Source of the DNA: Sphingomonas sp. Leaf230
GTDB lineage: Bacteria; Pseudomonadota; Alphaproteobacteria; Sphingomonadales; Sphingomonadaceae
NCBI RefSeq assembly: GCF_001421745.1
Contig: NZ_LMKW01000014.1
Location: 1-64,000, forward strand
DNA length: 64,000 nt
Reading direction: 5' to 3'
The notes beneath the pieces were generated by a model. The model searched no databases. It had not been told where the DNA came from and saw only the letters and a program-made list of their open reading frames with translations. The position numbers and the translations under genes were made by a program. This document shows, piece after piece, positions 8,746-16,574 of this stretch; within the stretch, counting starts at the first letter, position 1, and each line of letters begins with the position of its first letter.

Positions 8746-9849
8746 TCAGCTTCGGACATCTCCGCCGCCGAAGACGACCTGGTTGCGCACGGCAGGTTGG
8801 AACAGGCCGTAGAGAAACGGCAGGTTGCCGCCGCTCGCCGCATCGAGCGCGGCACGGTGTTCCGGCGGCAGGCGAAGGCCGAGTGCGGCGACATTGTCGG
8901 TCACCTGTTCGGGCCGGCTCACGCCCATCAACGTCGATGCGACCCCCGGCTGCCCGACCACCCAGGACAGCGCGACGCGTGCCGGCGTTTCGCCGATTTC
9001 GCCTGCGATGCGCTTGAGTATTTCGAGAATCTGCCAGTTGCGGTCGGTGAACAGCGTGTCGCCGAACGGATTGTCGCCATCGAGCCGCTTGTCGTCCGCG
9101 GGGCGCGCGGTATCGTCCGTCCCGGCCTGGTTGGGAACGCCACCCGCCCGCTTCGGACCCGCCTCGACGGTGGCGCGGTCGTACTTACCGGTCAGCAGGC
9201 CATAGGCGAGGGGGCTCCAGGGGACGAGGCCCATGCCCGCCGACCGCGCGAGCGGCAGGTGCTCGGCCTCGACCCCACGTTCGACCAGCGAGTAGAAATA
9301 TTGCAGGCCGATCGGCGCCGGATGACCTTGGACGCGTGCCAGGGTGGCGAGTTCGGCGACATACCACGCAGGCGTATTGGATATGCCCCAATAGCGGATC
9401 TTGCCCGCTGCGACGAGCGCGGTCATCGTCCGCAGCAGTTCTTCGGCGGGGGTGACGCCGTCCCAGACATGCACCCAGTACAGGTCGATGAAGTCCGTCT
9501 TGAGCCGGCGGAGCGAACCCTCGACCGAGGCCACTACGTGGCGTGCACCATTGCCGCCCGCATGATAGCCGCGGCCGGTAGCGAACCCGGATTTCGTCGC
9601 GATGACGATCCGGTCGCGCGACGATTGCGCCGCGACGAACGCACCGACCATCTCTTCGGATCGTCCTCCCGCATAGACGTCGGCGGTATCCACGAAATTG
9701 CCGCCGAGATCGGTGTAGCGATCGAACACCGCGCGGCTGCCGCGCTCGTCCAACCCCCAGCGCGGCGTGCCGAAGGTCATCGTGCCGAGCGCCAGCGGGC
9801 TGACGAGCAGGCCGGAGCGGCCGAGCGGGCGATAGGTGTCGAGGGTCAT
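8746..9849 (-). CDS. aldo/keto reductase
   Basis: This is a 367-residue NADPH-dependent oxidoreductase with a TIM-barrel fold. The start MTLDTYRPLG is taken because the family begins here and GGATG lies just upstream. The catalytic tetrad is visible: Asp and Tyr in FVDTADVYAGG, Lys in IATKSGF, and His in IDLYWVHVWDG. The 95-bp gap to a divergent LysR-type regulator suggests that the regulator controls this gene. The physiological substrate cannot be read from the sequence; general carbonyl reduction or detoxification is the family theme. Confidence 0.93.
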   Translation of the reverse strand: MTLDTYRPLGRSGLLVSPLALGTMTFGTPRWGLDERGSRAVFDRYTDLGGNFVDTADVYAGGRSEEMVGAFVAAQSSRDRIVIATKSGFATGRGYHAGGNGARHVVASVEGSLRRLKTDFIDLYWVHVWDGVTPAEELLRTMTALVAAGKIRYWGISNTPAWYVAELATLARVQGHPAPIGLQYFYSLVERGVEAEHLPLARSAGMGLVPWSPLAYGLLTGKYDRATVEAGPKRAGGVPNQAGTDDTARPADDKRLDGDNPFGDTLFTDRNWQILEILKRIAGEIGETPARVALSWVVGQPGVASTLMGVSRPEQVTDNVAALGLRLPPEHRAALDAASGGNLPFLYGLFQPAVRNQVVFGGGDVRS

Positions 9850-9944
9850 GGTGGCATCCTGCAGTGTGTCGCCCCGAGATGGACGCCGGACCGCCCGAGG
9901 ATTAGATCGTCTGCGGCGCATGGGTTGCTGAAGGATGTTCACGA

Positions 9945-10832
9945 ATGGATCGCGATCTCTGGTCCGGTCTCGCGGTGTTCGAGACGATCGTCGAGGCTGG
10001 CAGTTTCGCACGGGCGGCGACGCGGCTGGGGTTGTCCGCCTCTGCGCTCAGCCATGCGATGCGGTCGCTGGAGACGAAACTGGGCGTTCGACTGCTCGAC
10101 CGTACCACCCGTTCGCTGGCGCCGACGCCCGCGGGCGAGGAACTGCTGGCGCGGTTGAGGCCGGCGATCGCTTCGGTCGCGGGCGCGCTGGCCGATCTCG
10201 ACAATGCCCGGGAACGACCGGCGGGGCGGATCCGGGTCAGCGCGCACCGGGTCGCGGCGATCTACGCCATCCTGCCGCGGCTGACCGACTTTGCGCGCGC
10301 CTATCCCGACATCGCCGTCGAACTGGTGGTCGACGACGGGTTCGTCGATATCGTCGCCGACCGCTTCGATTGCGGAGTCCGGCATGCGCAAAGCTTGCAA
10401 GCCGACATGATATCGGTCCGGATCAGCGCGCCGGTGCCGCTCGTCTTCGTTGCAGCACCGTCCTATCTTGCCGCGCGTGCTGCGCCGGTCGATCCCGACG
10501 ATCTCTCGTCGCATCGTTGCCTGTGTTACAGGTACACGTCGTCCGGCGTGGTCCACCGCTGGGAATTCGAACGGGATGGCCGGACGTTGGAGCGATCGGT
10601 CCGCAGCCACTTCACGACCAACGACATCGACGTGATGCGCGACGCCGCGGTGTCGGGGCTAGGCGTAACCTGCCTGCCGCTGCCGCACGCCGCGCTACAG
10701 CTGGCCGACGGCACGCTGGCCGAGGTGCTCACCGGCTGGGCACCCACGCTGGCACCGAACCATCTCTATTATCCAAGCCGACGCCAACCCACTGCCGCCT
10801 TCCAGGCCTTCGTAACGGCTATGCGCGCTTGA
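9945..10832 (+). CDS. LysR-type transcriptional regulator
   Basis: This 295-residue regulator has an N-terminal winged helix-turn-helix (VEAGSFARAATRLGLSASAL around residues 16-35, then LETKLGVRLLDRTTRSLAPT) and a C-terminal periplasmic-binding-like effector domain from about residue 90. It is transcribed divergently from the aldo/keto reductase, the usual arrangement for a LysR regulator and its target. The end of the effector domain (LYYPSRRQPTAAFQAFV) is typical of the group that controls oxidoreductase genes. The effector is unknown. Confidence 0.93.
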   Translation: MDRDLWSGLAVFETIVEAGSFARAATRLGLSASALSHAMRSLETKLGVRLLDRTTRSLAPTPAGEELLARLRPAIASVAGALADLDNARERPAGRIRVSAHRVAAIYAILPRLTDFARAYPDIAVELVVDDGFVDIVADRFDCGVRHAQSLQADMISVRISAPVPLVFVAAPSYLAARAAPVDPDDLSSHRCLCYRYTSSGVVHRWEFERDGRTLERSVRSHFTTNDIDVMRDAAVSGLGVTCLPLPHAALQLADGTLAEVLTGWAPTLAPNHLYYPSRRQPTAAFQAFVTAMRA

Positions 10833-10887
10833 TTGCATGCACGCCGAGGTTGGCTCGCGGAGCGACGGATAGTCGAATGCAGGTGTA

Positions 10888-11376
10888 TCAGCGTGCTTGA
10901 ATCAGGCTGTCGAGCAGGACCGGCGCGAAGTCGTGAACATCGACGCCGACGTCGAACTGGCGCGGCATCGGTTTCAGCCGGCCGTGGCTGTGCCCGTGCA
11001 GGTTCAGCGCACCACGGTGCTGCCCGTTCCAGCTTCGGAACGGATAATGGCACAGGACAAGCTGTCGGCCATCCAGCTCGATTTCCGCATAGTCGGCGAC
11101 GCTCGCCCATCCGTGCGCCGACAGCGTCGCATCCGGATCGTTATTGCCGCGCAGCAGGTGCTTCTTCCCGTTCAGTCGGGCGAGCAGTTCGGCGACATCC
11201 GCCGGGCGACGTGCCACGTCGCCCAGGTGCCACACCACGTCATCGGGGCCGACGACGGCGTTCCAGCGCTCGACCAGCGCCGCATCCATTTCGGCGGTGT
11301 TGGCAAACGGTCGTCGCGAGATGTTGATCGTGCGATGGTCGCCGAAATGCGTGTCGGCCGTGAAGAATACGCTCAT
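10888..11376 (-). CDS. small metallophosphoesterase
   Basis: This is a 162-residue calcineurin-like phosphoesterase with the full set of metal ligands: DTHFGDH at the N-terminus, WHLGDVAR, RGNNDPD, LCHYPFRSW and GHSHGR. It is short, like phage and stand-alone bacterial members of this superfamily, and has no signal peptide. The second metal block reads GDVAR and the third GNND in place of the common GNHD, still compatible with metal binding. The substrate is unknown; relatives cleave phosphodiesters or nucleotides. It diverges from the SGNH esterase gene by 135 bp. Confidence 0.9.
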   Translation of the reverse strand: MSVFFTADTHFGDHRTINISRRPFANTAEMDAALVERWNAVVGPDDVVWHLGDVARRPADVAELLARLNGKKHLLRGNNDPDATLSAHGWASVADYAEIELDGRQLVLCHYPFRSWNGQHRGALNLHGHSHGRLKPMPRQFDVGVDVHDFAPVLLDSLIQAR

Positions 11377-11511
11377 GAGCGCCGCGACGTCCGTTCGTCT
11401 GTCATCACGTAGGAACGAGCATCAGCGTCAAAGGTTCGGCGCGATAGCAATCCGACGCCTTTACCCGAACGTCTTACAATGCGTCGAACGTGAACTATCT
11501 CGCGGCAACGC

Positions 11512-12072
11512 ATGACGACCGGCCGACCCTTGATCCTGGCAATAGGTGACAGCCTGATTGCCGGTTACGGCCTGCAGGCTGCCGATAGTTTTCCCGCACG
11601 GTTGCAGGCATCGCTGCAGACGGCACGTCCCGGCGCCTGCGTGGTGAACGCCGGGGTGTCGGGCGATACCACTGCCGACGTGCTGCGGCGTTTGCCCCGC
11701 TTGTTGTCCGCGCTCGACGAGCGGCCCGTACTCGCGATCGTTCAGGTGGGACCGAACGATGTCCTGCGGCAGATCCCGGTCGCGCGTACGCGGGCGAACC
11801 TCGAGCAGATCCTGCTGAGCCTGGGTAGCTGCGGCATCCCCGTGTTGCTGACCACCGTCGACCCCCCGGCGTTCATCCGTGACCGCGCTGCGGCGTATCT
11901 TGGCATTCACGCGGCGTTGGCTGCCGAGCATGGCGCGACCGTCTGGCCGTTCTTCCCGCCCGGCGTGTTGGGGCATTCCGATATGGTACTGGCGGATCGG
12001 GTGCATCCCAACGCCGCGGCGATCGCAGCGGTAGTCGCGGCAATGCTGCCGACCGTGGAGCGGATGCTGTGA
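11512..12072 (+). CDS. SGNH/GDSL hydrolase, TesA/arylesterase type
   Basis: This 186-residue enzyme carries the four SGNH blocks: Ser in AIGDSLIAGYGL, Gly in NAGVSGDTTADV, Asn in QVGPNDVLRQIP, and Asp/His in DRVHPNAAA. It lacks the signal peptide found on periplasmic TesA, so it is probably cytoplasmic unless a start further upstream is used. Family members are thioesterases, lysophospholipases or arylesterases of broad specificity. A stem-loop follows the stop codon. Confidence 0.9.
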   Translation: MTTGRPLILAIGDSLIAGYGLQAADSFPARLQASLQTARPGACVVNAGVSGDTTADVLRRLPRLLSALDERPVLAIVQVGPNDVLRQIPVARTRANLEQILLSLGSCGIPVLLTTVDPPAFIRDRAAAYLGIHAALAAEHGATVWPFFPPGVLGHSDMVLADRVHPNAAAIAAVVAAMLPTVERML

Positions 12073-12073
12073 T

Positions 12074-12099
12074 GCCCGTGTTCGAGCGCAACCACGGGC
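12074..12099 (+). terminator. stem-loop after the SGNH hydrolase gene
   Basis: GCCCGTG at 12074-12080 pairs with CACGGGC at 12093-12099 around a 12-base loop. A T-rich stretch (TGATTTTA) begins about 7 bases later. It is a possible intrinsic terminator, though the T tract is not immediately adjacent. Confidence 0.4.
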
Positions 12100-12133
12100 G
12101 TTCCCTGATTTTAGCTTTGAGGCCGAGTGAGTC

Positions 12134-12637
12134 ATGGTGACGGAGCCCAAATGGTTGAAAGCCGCGCGCGCGAAGCTGGGCACGAAGGAAGCCGCCGGAT
12201 CGGCCAACAGCGCGACGATCTTGGGTTGGGCGAAGCGGCTAGGGACGAAGGTCCTCGGAATGGTCTATAATGCCGACAGCGTCCCGTGGTGCGGGGTGTT
12301 CGTTGCCTATTGTCTTCAGGAAGACGGTATCGAGCCGGTCGCTATCGCGGTGCGCGCAACGTCATGGTCGACATGGGGATCGGCACTGCGGCCGGAGCGG
12401 TTGGCTCCCGGCGCGGTGCTGGTGTTCGAGCGTCCGGGGGGTGGGCATGTCGGGTTCTATGTCGGCGAAGACGCAACCGCGTATCACGTCCTCGGCGGCA
12501 ACCAGGGCGATACCGTCAGCGTAGCCCGGATCGCCAAGGACCGCTGCATCGCGCGGCGATGGCCATCTGGCCGCCCCGTGATCGGCAAGCCGGTCCAGAT
12601 GGCGGCGAGGAAGCCGATCTCCACCGACGAGGCCTGA
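12134..12637 (+). CDS. TIGR02594 family peptidase (NlpC/P60-like, endolysin type)
   Basis: This 167-residue protein matches the TIGR02594 family of Cys/His hydrolases found as phage endolysins and isolated bacterial genes. The catalytic Cys lies in VPWCGVFVAYCL (around residue 55), the His in GGGHVGFYVG, and the polar third position in VLGGNQGDTV. No signal peptide is present, as in holin-dependent lysins. No phage structural genes are nearby, so it is either a domesticated lysin or a remnant. The target bond in peptidoglycan is inferred from the fold only. Confidence 0.82.
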   Translation: MVTEPKWLKAARAKLGTKEAAGSANSATILGWAKRLGTKVLGMVYNADSVPWCGVFVAYCLQEDGIEPVAIAVRATSWSTWGSALRPERLAPGAVLVFERPGGGHVGFYVGEDATAYHVLGGNQGDTVSVARIAKDRCIARRWPSGRPVIGKPVQMAARKPISTDEA

Positions 12638-12740
12638 TGCGTCGGGCGACGGCCTGACACGCAGCCATCTGGTCGTAACGCGACCCATGACGACCGCGCC
12701 GGCAGATCAAATCTGCACCAGCGCACGCCGTCGCGTCAGC

Positions 12741-12959
12741 CTACCGGACACCGAACCCCGCCGTGCTGTTCGCGCCATCGTCGGTTCGCTCGCGACCAGC
12801 CAGGACGTTCTCGAGTTCGGCGAGTGAATGCGGCACATCGATATGTTGCGCCCCCAGGAACAGGCGTGACCCATCGCCCTCGGGTACTGCGTGGGTTAGC
12901 TTGTCGATATCTACCAGCGCCTTGCCATGCGGCAGGATTTCGATCTGAACAAATCGCAT
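12741..12959 (-). CDS. small hypothetical protein
   Basis: This is a 72-residue protein starting MRFVQIEILPHG. The ATG at 12959 is preferred because GGGA lies 6 bases upstream; an ATG four codons earlier is possible. The chain alternates short strands (VQIEI, ALVDIDKLTHAV, SRLFLGAQHIDVPHS) and ends in a helix (LAELENVL). That layout resembles small FlbD-like or SH3-like bacterial proteins, but the similarity is only in pattern. No function is assigned. Confidence 0.6.
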   Translation of the reverse strand: MRFVQIEILPHGKALVDIDKLTHAVPEGDGSRLFLGAQHIDVPHSLAELENVLAGRERTDDGANSTAGFGVR

Positions 12960-13053
12960 GTCATTTCCCATCTTGCGTCTGACGGCTTGATTGCCACGCA
13001 GGCGATAACGCACGGCTGAACTACGCAATTTTTGTCTCTGCGTCCTCCGACAT

Positions 13054-14151
13054 CTATTCGGTGCGTTGCAGCAGGTCGGCCAGGTCCTGCTTCCAGAACC
13101 GGGCCGCAGTGTGGGTGCCGTGGCCGCGCGTGTCGGTACTCTCCGGAATCATGCGGAATCGCGCGTTCTTCATGCGGGCGACGGCGCGTTGCGGGTAATC
13201 GAGATTGCGTGGGTTGATGAAATCGTCGGCCGAGTTGATCCAGGTCGTCGGGGCGGTGATCGCCTCCAGCCGCGACCAGGGCGCATAGGTCCGCGAGGCA
13301 TCGAGTTGATACACGAGGTCATTGGCATCCGTCCCGTCGATCGACGCTGCGACCCGTTGCTCGGCAAAGGCCTCGGCGGCATCGCGCCCGGGATATTGTT
13401 GCTGGAAGAATAGCGGCGCACCACCGGCGACGAACAGCAGGCTGGCGGCGGTGCGCAGGCCCTGTACCGGTGGCGTCCGGTACTCGCCGCCTGCCCAGGC
13501 CGGATCGGCCTTGATCCCGTCGATCGCGAGCTTGCGCCACATGCGGTTCAGCCCCGCAATCTCGACAGGTTCGCAGGCGAGCGGCATGAGCGCGCGGGCG
13601 AACTCGGGATACGTTTCGCCCCAGACCAGGCTGTGCATGCAGCCCATCGACGTTCCCATGATCAGCCGCATGCGGCGGATGCCCAGGCCGTCGTGGAGCA
13701 GCCGGTACTGCGCCTCGACCATGTCGTCATAGTCGTAGTGCGGGAACCGCATGTGCAGCCCGTCGGACGGTTTCGAGGATTTGCCGTGCCCGATCCCGTC
13801 GGGAAGGATGATCCAGTAGCGCGTGATGTCCAGTGGCTGACCCGGGCCGTAGAGTTCGTCGGCGAACTGCGGGCTGAGGAACTGGCGGCCGGTGCCACCC
13901 GTACCGTGCAGGACCATCACCGCGTTGTCGATTTCACCCCGGGCATTCCGGTGCGGCTGCCCCAGCATCGTATAGTTGAGGCGCAGTTCCGGCAGGGTCT
14001 CGCCCGAGCGGAAGCGAAAGCGGCGGACCGTGAACTGCGCGTCGCGTGCCGGCCATTTCGACGTGGACGGGGCGGTTTTGACCGCGGGCGTAAGCGGCGG
14101 CGTCTGGGTGGCGGCGGCCTGGAGAAGCAGGAGCGAGAGTAGAAACGACAT
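13054..14151 (-). CDS. exported alpha/beta hydrolase, MetX-like
   Basis: This 365-residue alpha/beta hydrolase resembles homoserine O-acetyltransferase (MetX) in layout. The nucleophile elbow is IMGTSMGCMHSLVWGE, the acid lies in INSADDFINPRN, and the His in DTRGHGTHT. Unlike cytoplasmic MetX it begins with a hydrophobic leader (MSFLLSLLLLQAAAT), so it is probably exported and unlikely to make methionine. It lies 120 bp downstream of the DUF2490 gene on the same strand. An esterase or acyltransferase role in the periplasm is the best guess. Confidence 0.85.
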   Translation of the reverse strand: MSFLLSLLLLQAAATQTPPLTPAVKTAPSTSKWPARDAQFTVRRFRFRSGETLPELRLNYTMLGQPHRNARGEIDNAVMVLHGTGGTGRQFLSPQFADELYGPGQPLDITRYWIILPDGIGHGKSSKPSDGLHMRFPHYDYDDMVEAQYRLLHDGLGIRRMRLIMGTSMGCMHSLVWGETYPEFARALMPLACEPVEIAGLNRMWRKLAIDGIKADPAWAGGEYRTPPVQGLRTAASLLFVAGGAPLFFQQQYPGRDAAEAFAEQRVAASIDGTDANDLVYQLDASRTYAPWSRLEAITAPTTWINSADDFINPRNLDYPQRAVARMKNARFRMIPESTDTRGHGTHTAARFWKQDLADLLQRTE

Positions 14152-14271
14152 GACCTATCGTTGCGTCTAAGCGGACCGCGCGCAAGTGGTGTCCCGATAC
14201 ACTGGGGCGAACGTTCGGAAGCAGGGCTTGCGGCAATCCGAGTTCGGGATCCGCATTCCAGCGCGAGGACC

Positions 14272-14961
14272 TCAGTCGTGAAGGCCCGCCACGCCAAGTG
14301 TCCCCAGGTTCAAGGTAAGCTGCAGGTTCAGCGCATTGTCCATCTGGGCGCGTGCACCACCGCGCGCGAACCGATACTGGTTGAGATAGCCGACATCGGC
14401 CGTCACCGCCTTGCCGATCGGGAAGGCCAGCCCGACGATGTTGCGCATCCGCTCATACCCGGCGCGCTGGCCCCAGGTCGTACTGTTCGGCAGGAAAAAG
14501 CTCTCGTGGCTGACGAACAAGGCCAAACGCTTGGGTCCGAGCGGCAAATTGTACCGCAGCAACGGCCGGATCCGGAAGCCGATCTCGCTGCCGTCGGGGT
14601 TGAACCGTTCGTCGAGTCGCAATCGCCCGGCGAAGCGCCCGCTGGTGACCACGATCTGCTGGCGGAGCCGGTCCTCGTCCGGCGCGAGGTTGCGACTGTG
14701 AAAGCCGACATGGCGGTATCCGAATCCGAGCTCTACGCCCTTGGCCAACTGCCAGCCGAGGAGCGCACCGAATTCGGTGGTGTAGATCCCGTCCTGGCGG
14801 TCGCTGGTCCGCGCAATCTCTTCCAGCGTCACGCGCAATTTTGGTGCGATGGGAACGACCACGTTGAGCTGCTCCCACGCCTGCGTATCCTGTTGCTGTG
14901 CCCAGGCGGGGGCGGCAGCCAGCAACAGCGGCAAAACCGCCAGGGGTGAAGCGCGATACAT
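14272..14961 (-). CDS. DUF2490 family outer-membrane protein
   Basis: This is a 229-residue protein starting at MYRASPLAVL, with a signal peptide ending at AWA-QQ. The mature part alternates aromatic and charged strands (VELGFGYRHVGFHSRN, LRPLLRYNLPLGPKRL-like phrases), as expected for a small beta-barrel. It matches the DUF2490 family, common in Sphingomonadales and Bacteroidetes, without known activity. A longer frame upstream reads through the divergent promoter region and was not used. It may be cotranscribed with the MetX-like hydrolase downstream. Confidence 0.82.
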   Translation of the reverse strand: MYRASPLAVLPLLLAAAPAWAQQQDTQAWEQLNVVVPIAPKLRVTLEEIARTSDRQDGIYTTEFGALLGWQLAKGVELGFGYRHVGFHSRNLAPDEDRLRQQIVVTSGRFAGRLRLDERFNPDGSEIGFRIRPLLRYNLPLGPKRLALFVSHESFFLPNSTTWGQRAGYERMRNIVGLAFPIGKAVTADVGYLNQYRFARGGARAQMDNALNLQLTLNLGTLGVAGLHD

Positions 14962-15143
14962 CGCATGGTGTTGGCACGGCTCGGCCGACACAGGCAATGG
15001 ACTGGCGTCGCCTCGGTCCTTTTCATCGATTGCATGCCTGGCAACAATCGTGTGACGCTTCGGTGTAGCTCGGCAGCCGGTAAATCGGCCGTGAGCCGAT
15101 GTGTCTGAAACTGATAAGGCCGGTCCCATGGTTGTGACGCGAC

Positions 15144-15983
15144 ATGGTTGAGGGCGGATCGCTGCGAACGATAAGCGTCGGCATCAGGGAGGTGCTGGGT
15201 GCACCCCTGCCTGGCGAACCCGCCAGGGGCGACGTGAGAGCGCTTCTGCTGGGTACGCGTATCGATACCCGCAATTTGCAGGACTTCGCGGAGCCCGAGA
15301 CCCTCAACCTGTCGGGGGTCGGGGCCGCGTTCGTCTTTCGCTACGGTGTCCTGGTGCTGATCGGGGCGGCGGTCGAAACCGAGCGTCGGTTCATCGAAAC
15401 CCTGTCCGAGCACATCATCGATCCCTTGGCCACGCCCGAAACCGAAACCGCGTGGATCGAGATTTCCGCGGACCGCGAGGAAACGGTCAGTGCAGACGGA
15501 CACATACGATTGAGGGAGGCGTCACGGGAACGCTTGTTGCTGACGGCCACCGTCGTCGCCCGAAGCGTCGTCCTTGCGCGGGATGAAGGCCGTATTGCCG
15601 AAGCGTTCGATCGCGTGGAGCCGCTCATCAACGAACTGCGCATCCACGGTCGTGCGGTGATGCCGATCCGACGCGTCATGCAGAGCATCGGTGACGTTCT
15701 CGCGGCGCAGCACCGCGTCGTCGGCCGGGCGCAGATCTCCGAGAAGCCGGACCTGCTCTGGGATCATCCCGAACTCGACCGGCTTTACGGGCGTCTCGAA
15801 GCCGAGTTCGAACTGGGCGACCGCGCACGCGCCATGGAACGCAAGCTCGAGGTCATCGGCGACGCTGCCGAATGGCTGCTCGACCTGGTGCAGGACAAGC
15901 GCTCGTTGCGGCTCGAGCTTGCCGTAATCGGGCTGATCGCGTTCGAGGTCATCCTCAACATCTACGAATTGTGGCGTCACTGA
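15144..15983 (+). CDS. RMD1/YagE family protein (DUF155)
   Basis: This 279-residue protein matches the RMD1/DUF155 family, known from yeast meiotic division and mitochondrial proteins and from many bacteria, with unknown biochemistry. The family core FRYGVLVLIGAA is near residue 67, followed by an acidic helical region. The C-terminus ends in one membrane helix (LAVIGLIAFEVILNIYELW), as in other members, so the protein is probably tail-anchored. Its neighbours give no functional hint. Confidence 0.88.
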   Translation: MVEGGSLRTISVGIREVLGAPLPGEPARGDVRALLLGTRIDTRNLQDFAEPETLNLSGVGAAFVFRYGVLVLIGAAVETERRFIETLSEHIIDPLATPETETAWIEISADREETVSADGHIRLREASRERLLLTATVVARSVVLARDEGRIAEAFDRVEPLINELRIHGRAVMPIRRVMQSIGDVLAAQHRVVGRAQISEKPDLLWDHPELDRLYGRLEAEFELGDRARAMERKLEVIGDAAEWLLDLVQDKRSLRLELAVIGLIAFEVILNIYELWRH

Positions 15984-16095
15984 CGACGACGCGCTGTCGG
16001 ACCGGGCTTTAGTTCGTTCATCGCACCACCTCGCGGGCGGTAGCGCGACGAGTACCACATAGCCTGTGGCCCCGCCTCGCATTCAGACGATCGTC

Positions 16096-16263
16096 TCAGT
16101 TCGAGTGTTCGACGACCCAGCCCGCCGGCGTACTCCGCATCGATTTCCTGCAGTAGCGGCAGATGCTCGTATCCGCGCCGCGACCCTTGAAGACGGTGTG
16201 TCTGCGAGACCGACGATGTATGCCGATCATGCATTTGGCACGTCCGATAAGTCTCTGAAACAT
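16096..16263 (-). CDS. small Cys-rich protein, probable zinc ribbon
   Basis: This is a 55-residue protein in a gap otherwise empty of genes. The ATG at 16263 is preceded by a strong ribosome binding site, AAGGAG, six bases upstream. The protein begins MFQRLIGRAKCMIGIHRRS and has a second Cys pair in SICRYCRKSM, giving C11-x4-H16 and C35-x2-C38. This C/H spacing suggests one bound zinc. The chain is strongly basic and ends WVVEHSN. Overlapping frames on both strands lack motifs or good initiation signals. Function is unknown; nucleic-acid binding is plausible. Confidence 0.7.
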   Translation of the reverse strand: MFQRLIGRAKCMIGIHRRSRRHTVFKGRGADTSICRYCRKSMRSTPAGWVVEHSN

Positions 16264-16574
16264 CGCGATCTCCTTGATCGCAACGTAACGCCCGACGGGA
16301 CGCCCGCGATTAAATTCGCGGTCATCCAGGTCCCGAAATAGAACATTCGCGCTCGTGGTCTACAGGCAACCGCCGAGCTCAGATGCCCCGTCATATTCCA
16401 TCACCGAGCGAGTTTTCCTCTCATCCGGCCCACCCCGAGCGCTCCGTTCTCTGATTTCGGATCCGATGCTGCCATTGCCGATCATCCCAAATCGACGGGG
16501 ATGACCTAGCTTCTGACTGGGCGGCCAAACATGCTTCATGGCTTGCTTACCAATCCGCGCTACGGATCACCACC
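16264..16574. other. intergenic region with no gene seen
   Basis: The divergent gap between the small Cys-rich gene and the ICMT-like gene shows no coding frame with a credible start, no paired palindrome of the families seen elsewhere, and no clear terminator. It presumably holds both promoters. Confidence 0.5.

Noticed and set aside
15977..16341. Frames at 15977-16234 (minus) and 16066-16341 (plus)
   Set aside because: Neither has a ribosome binding site or motif; the frame 16096-16263 has both a strong site and paired Cys residues.
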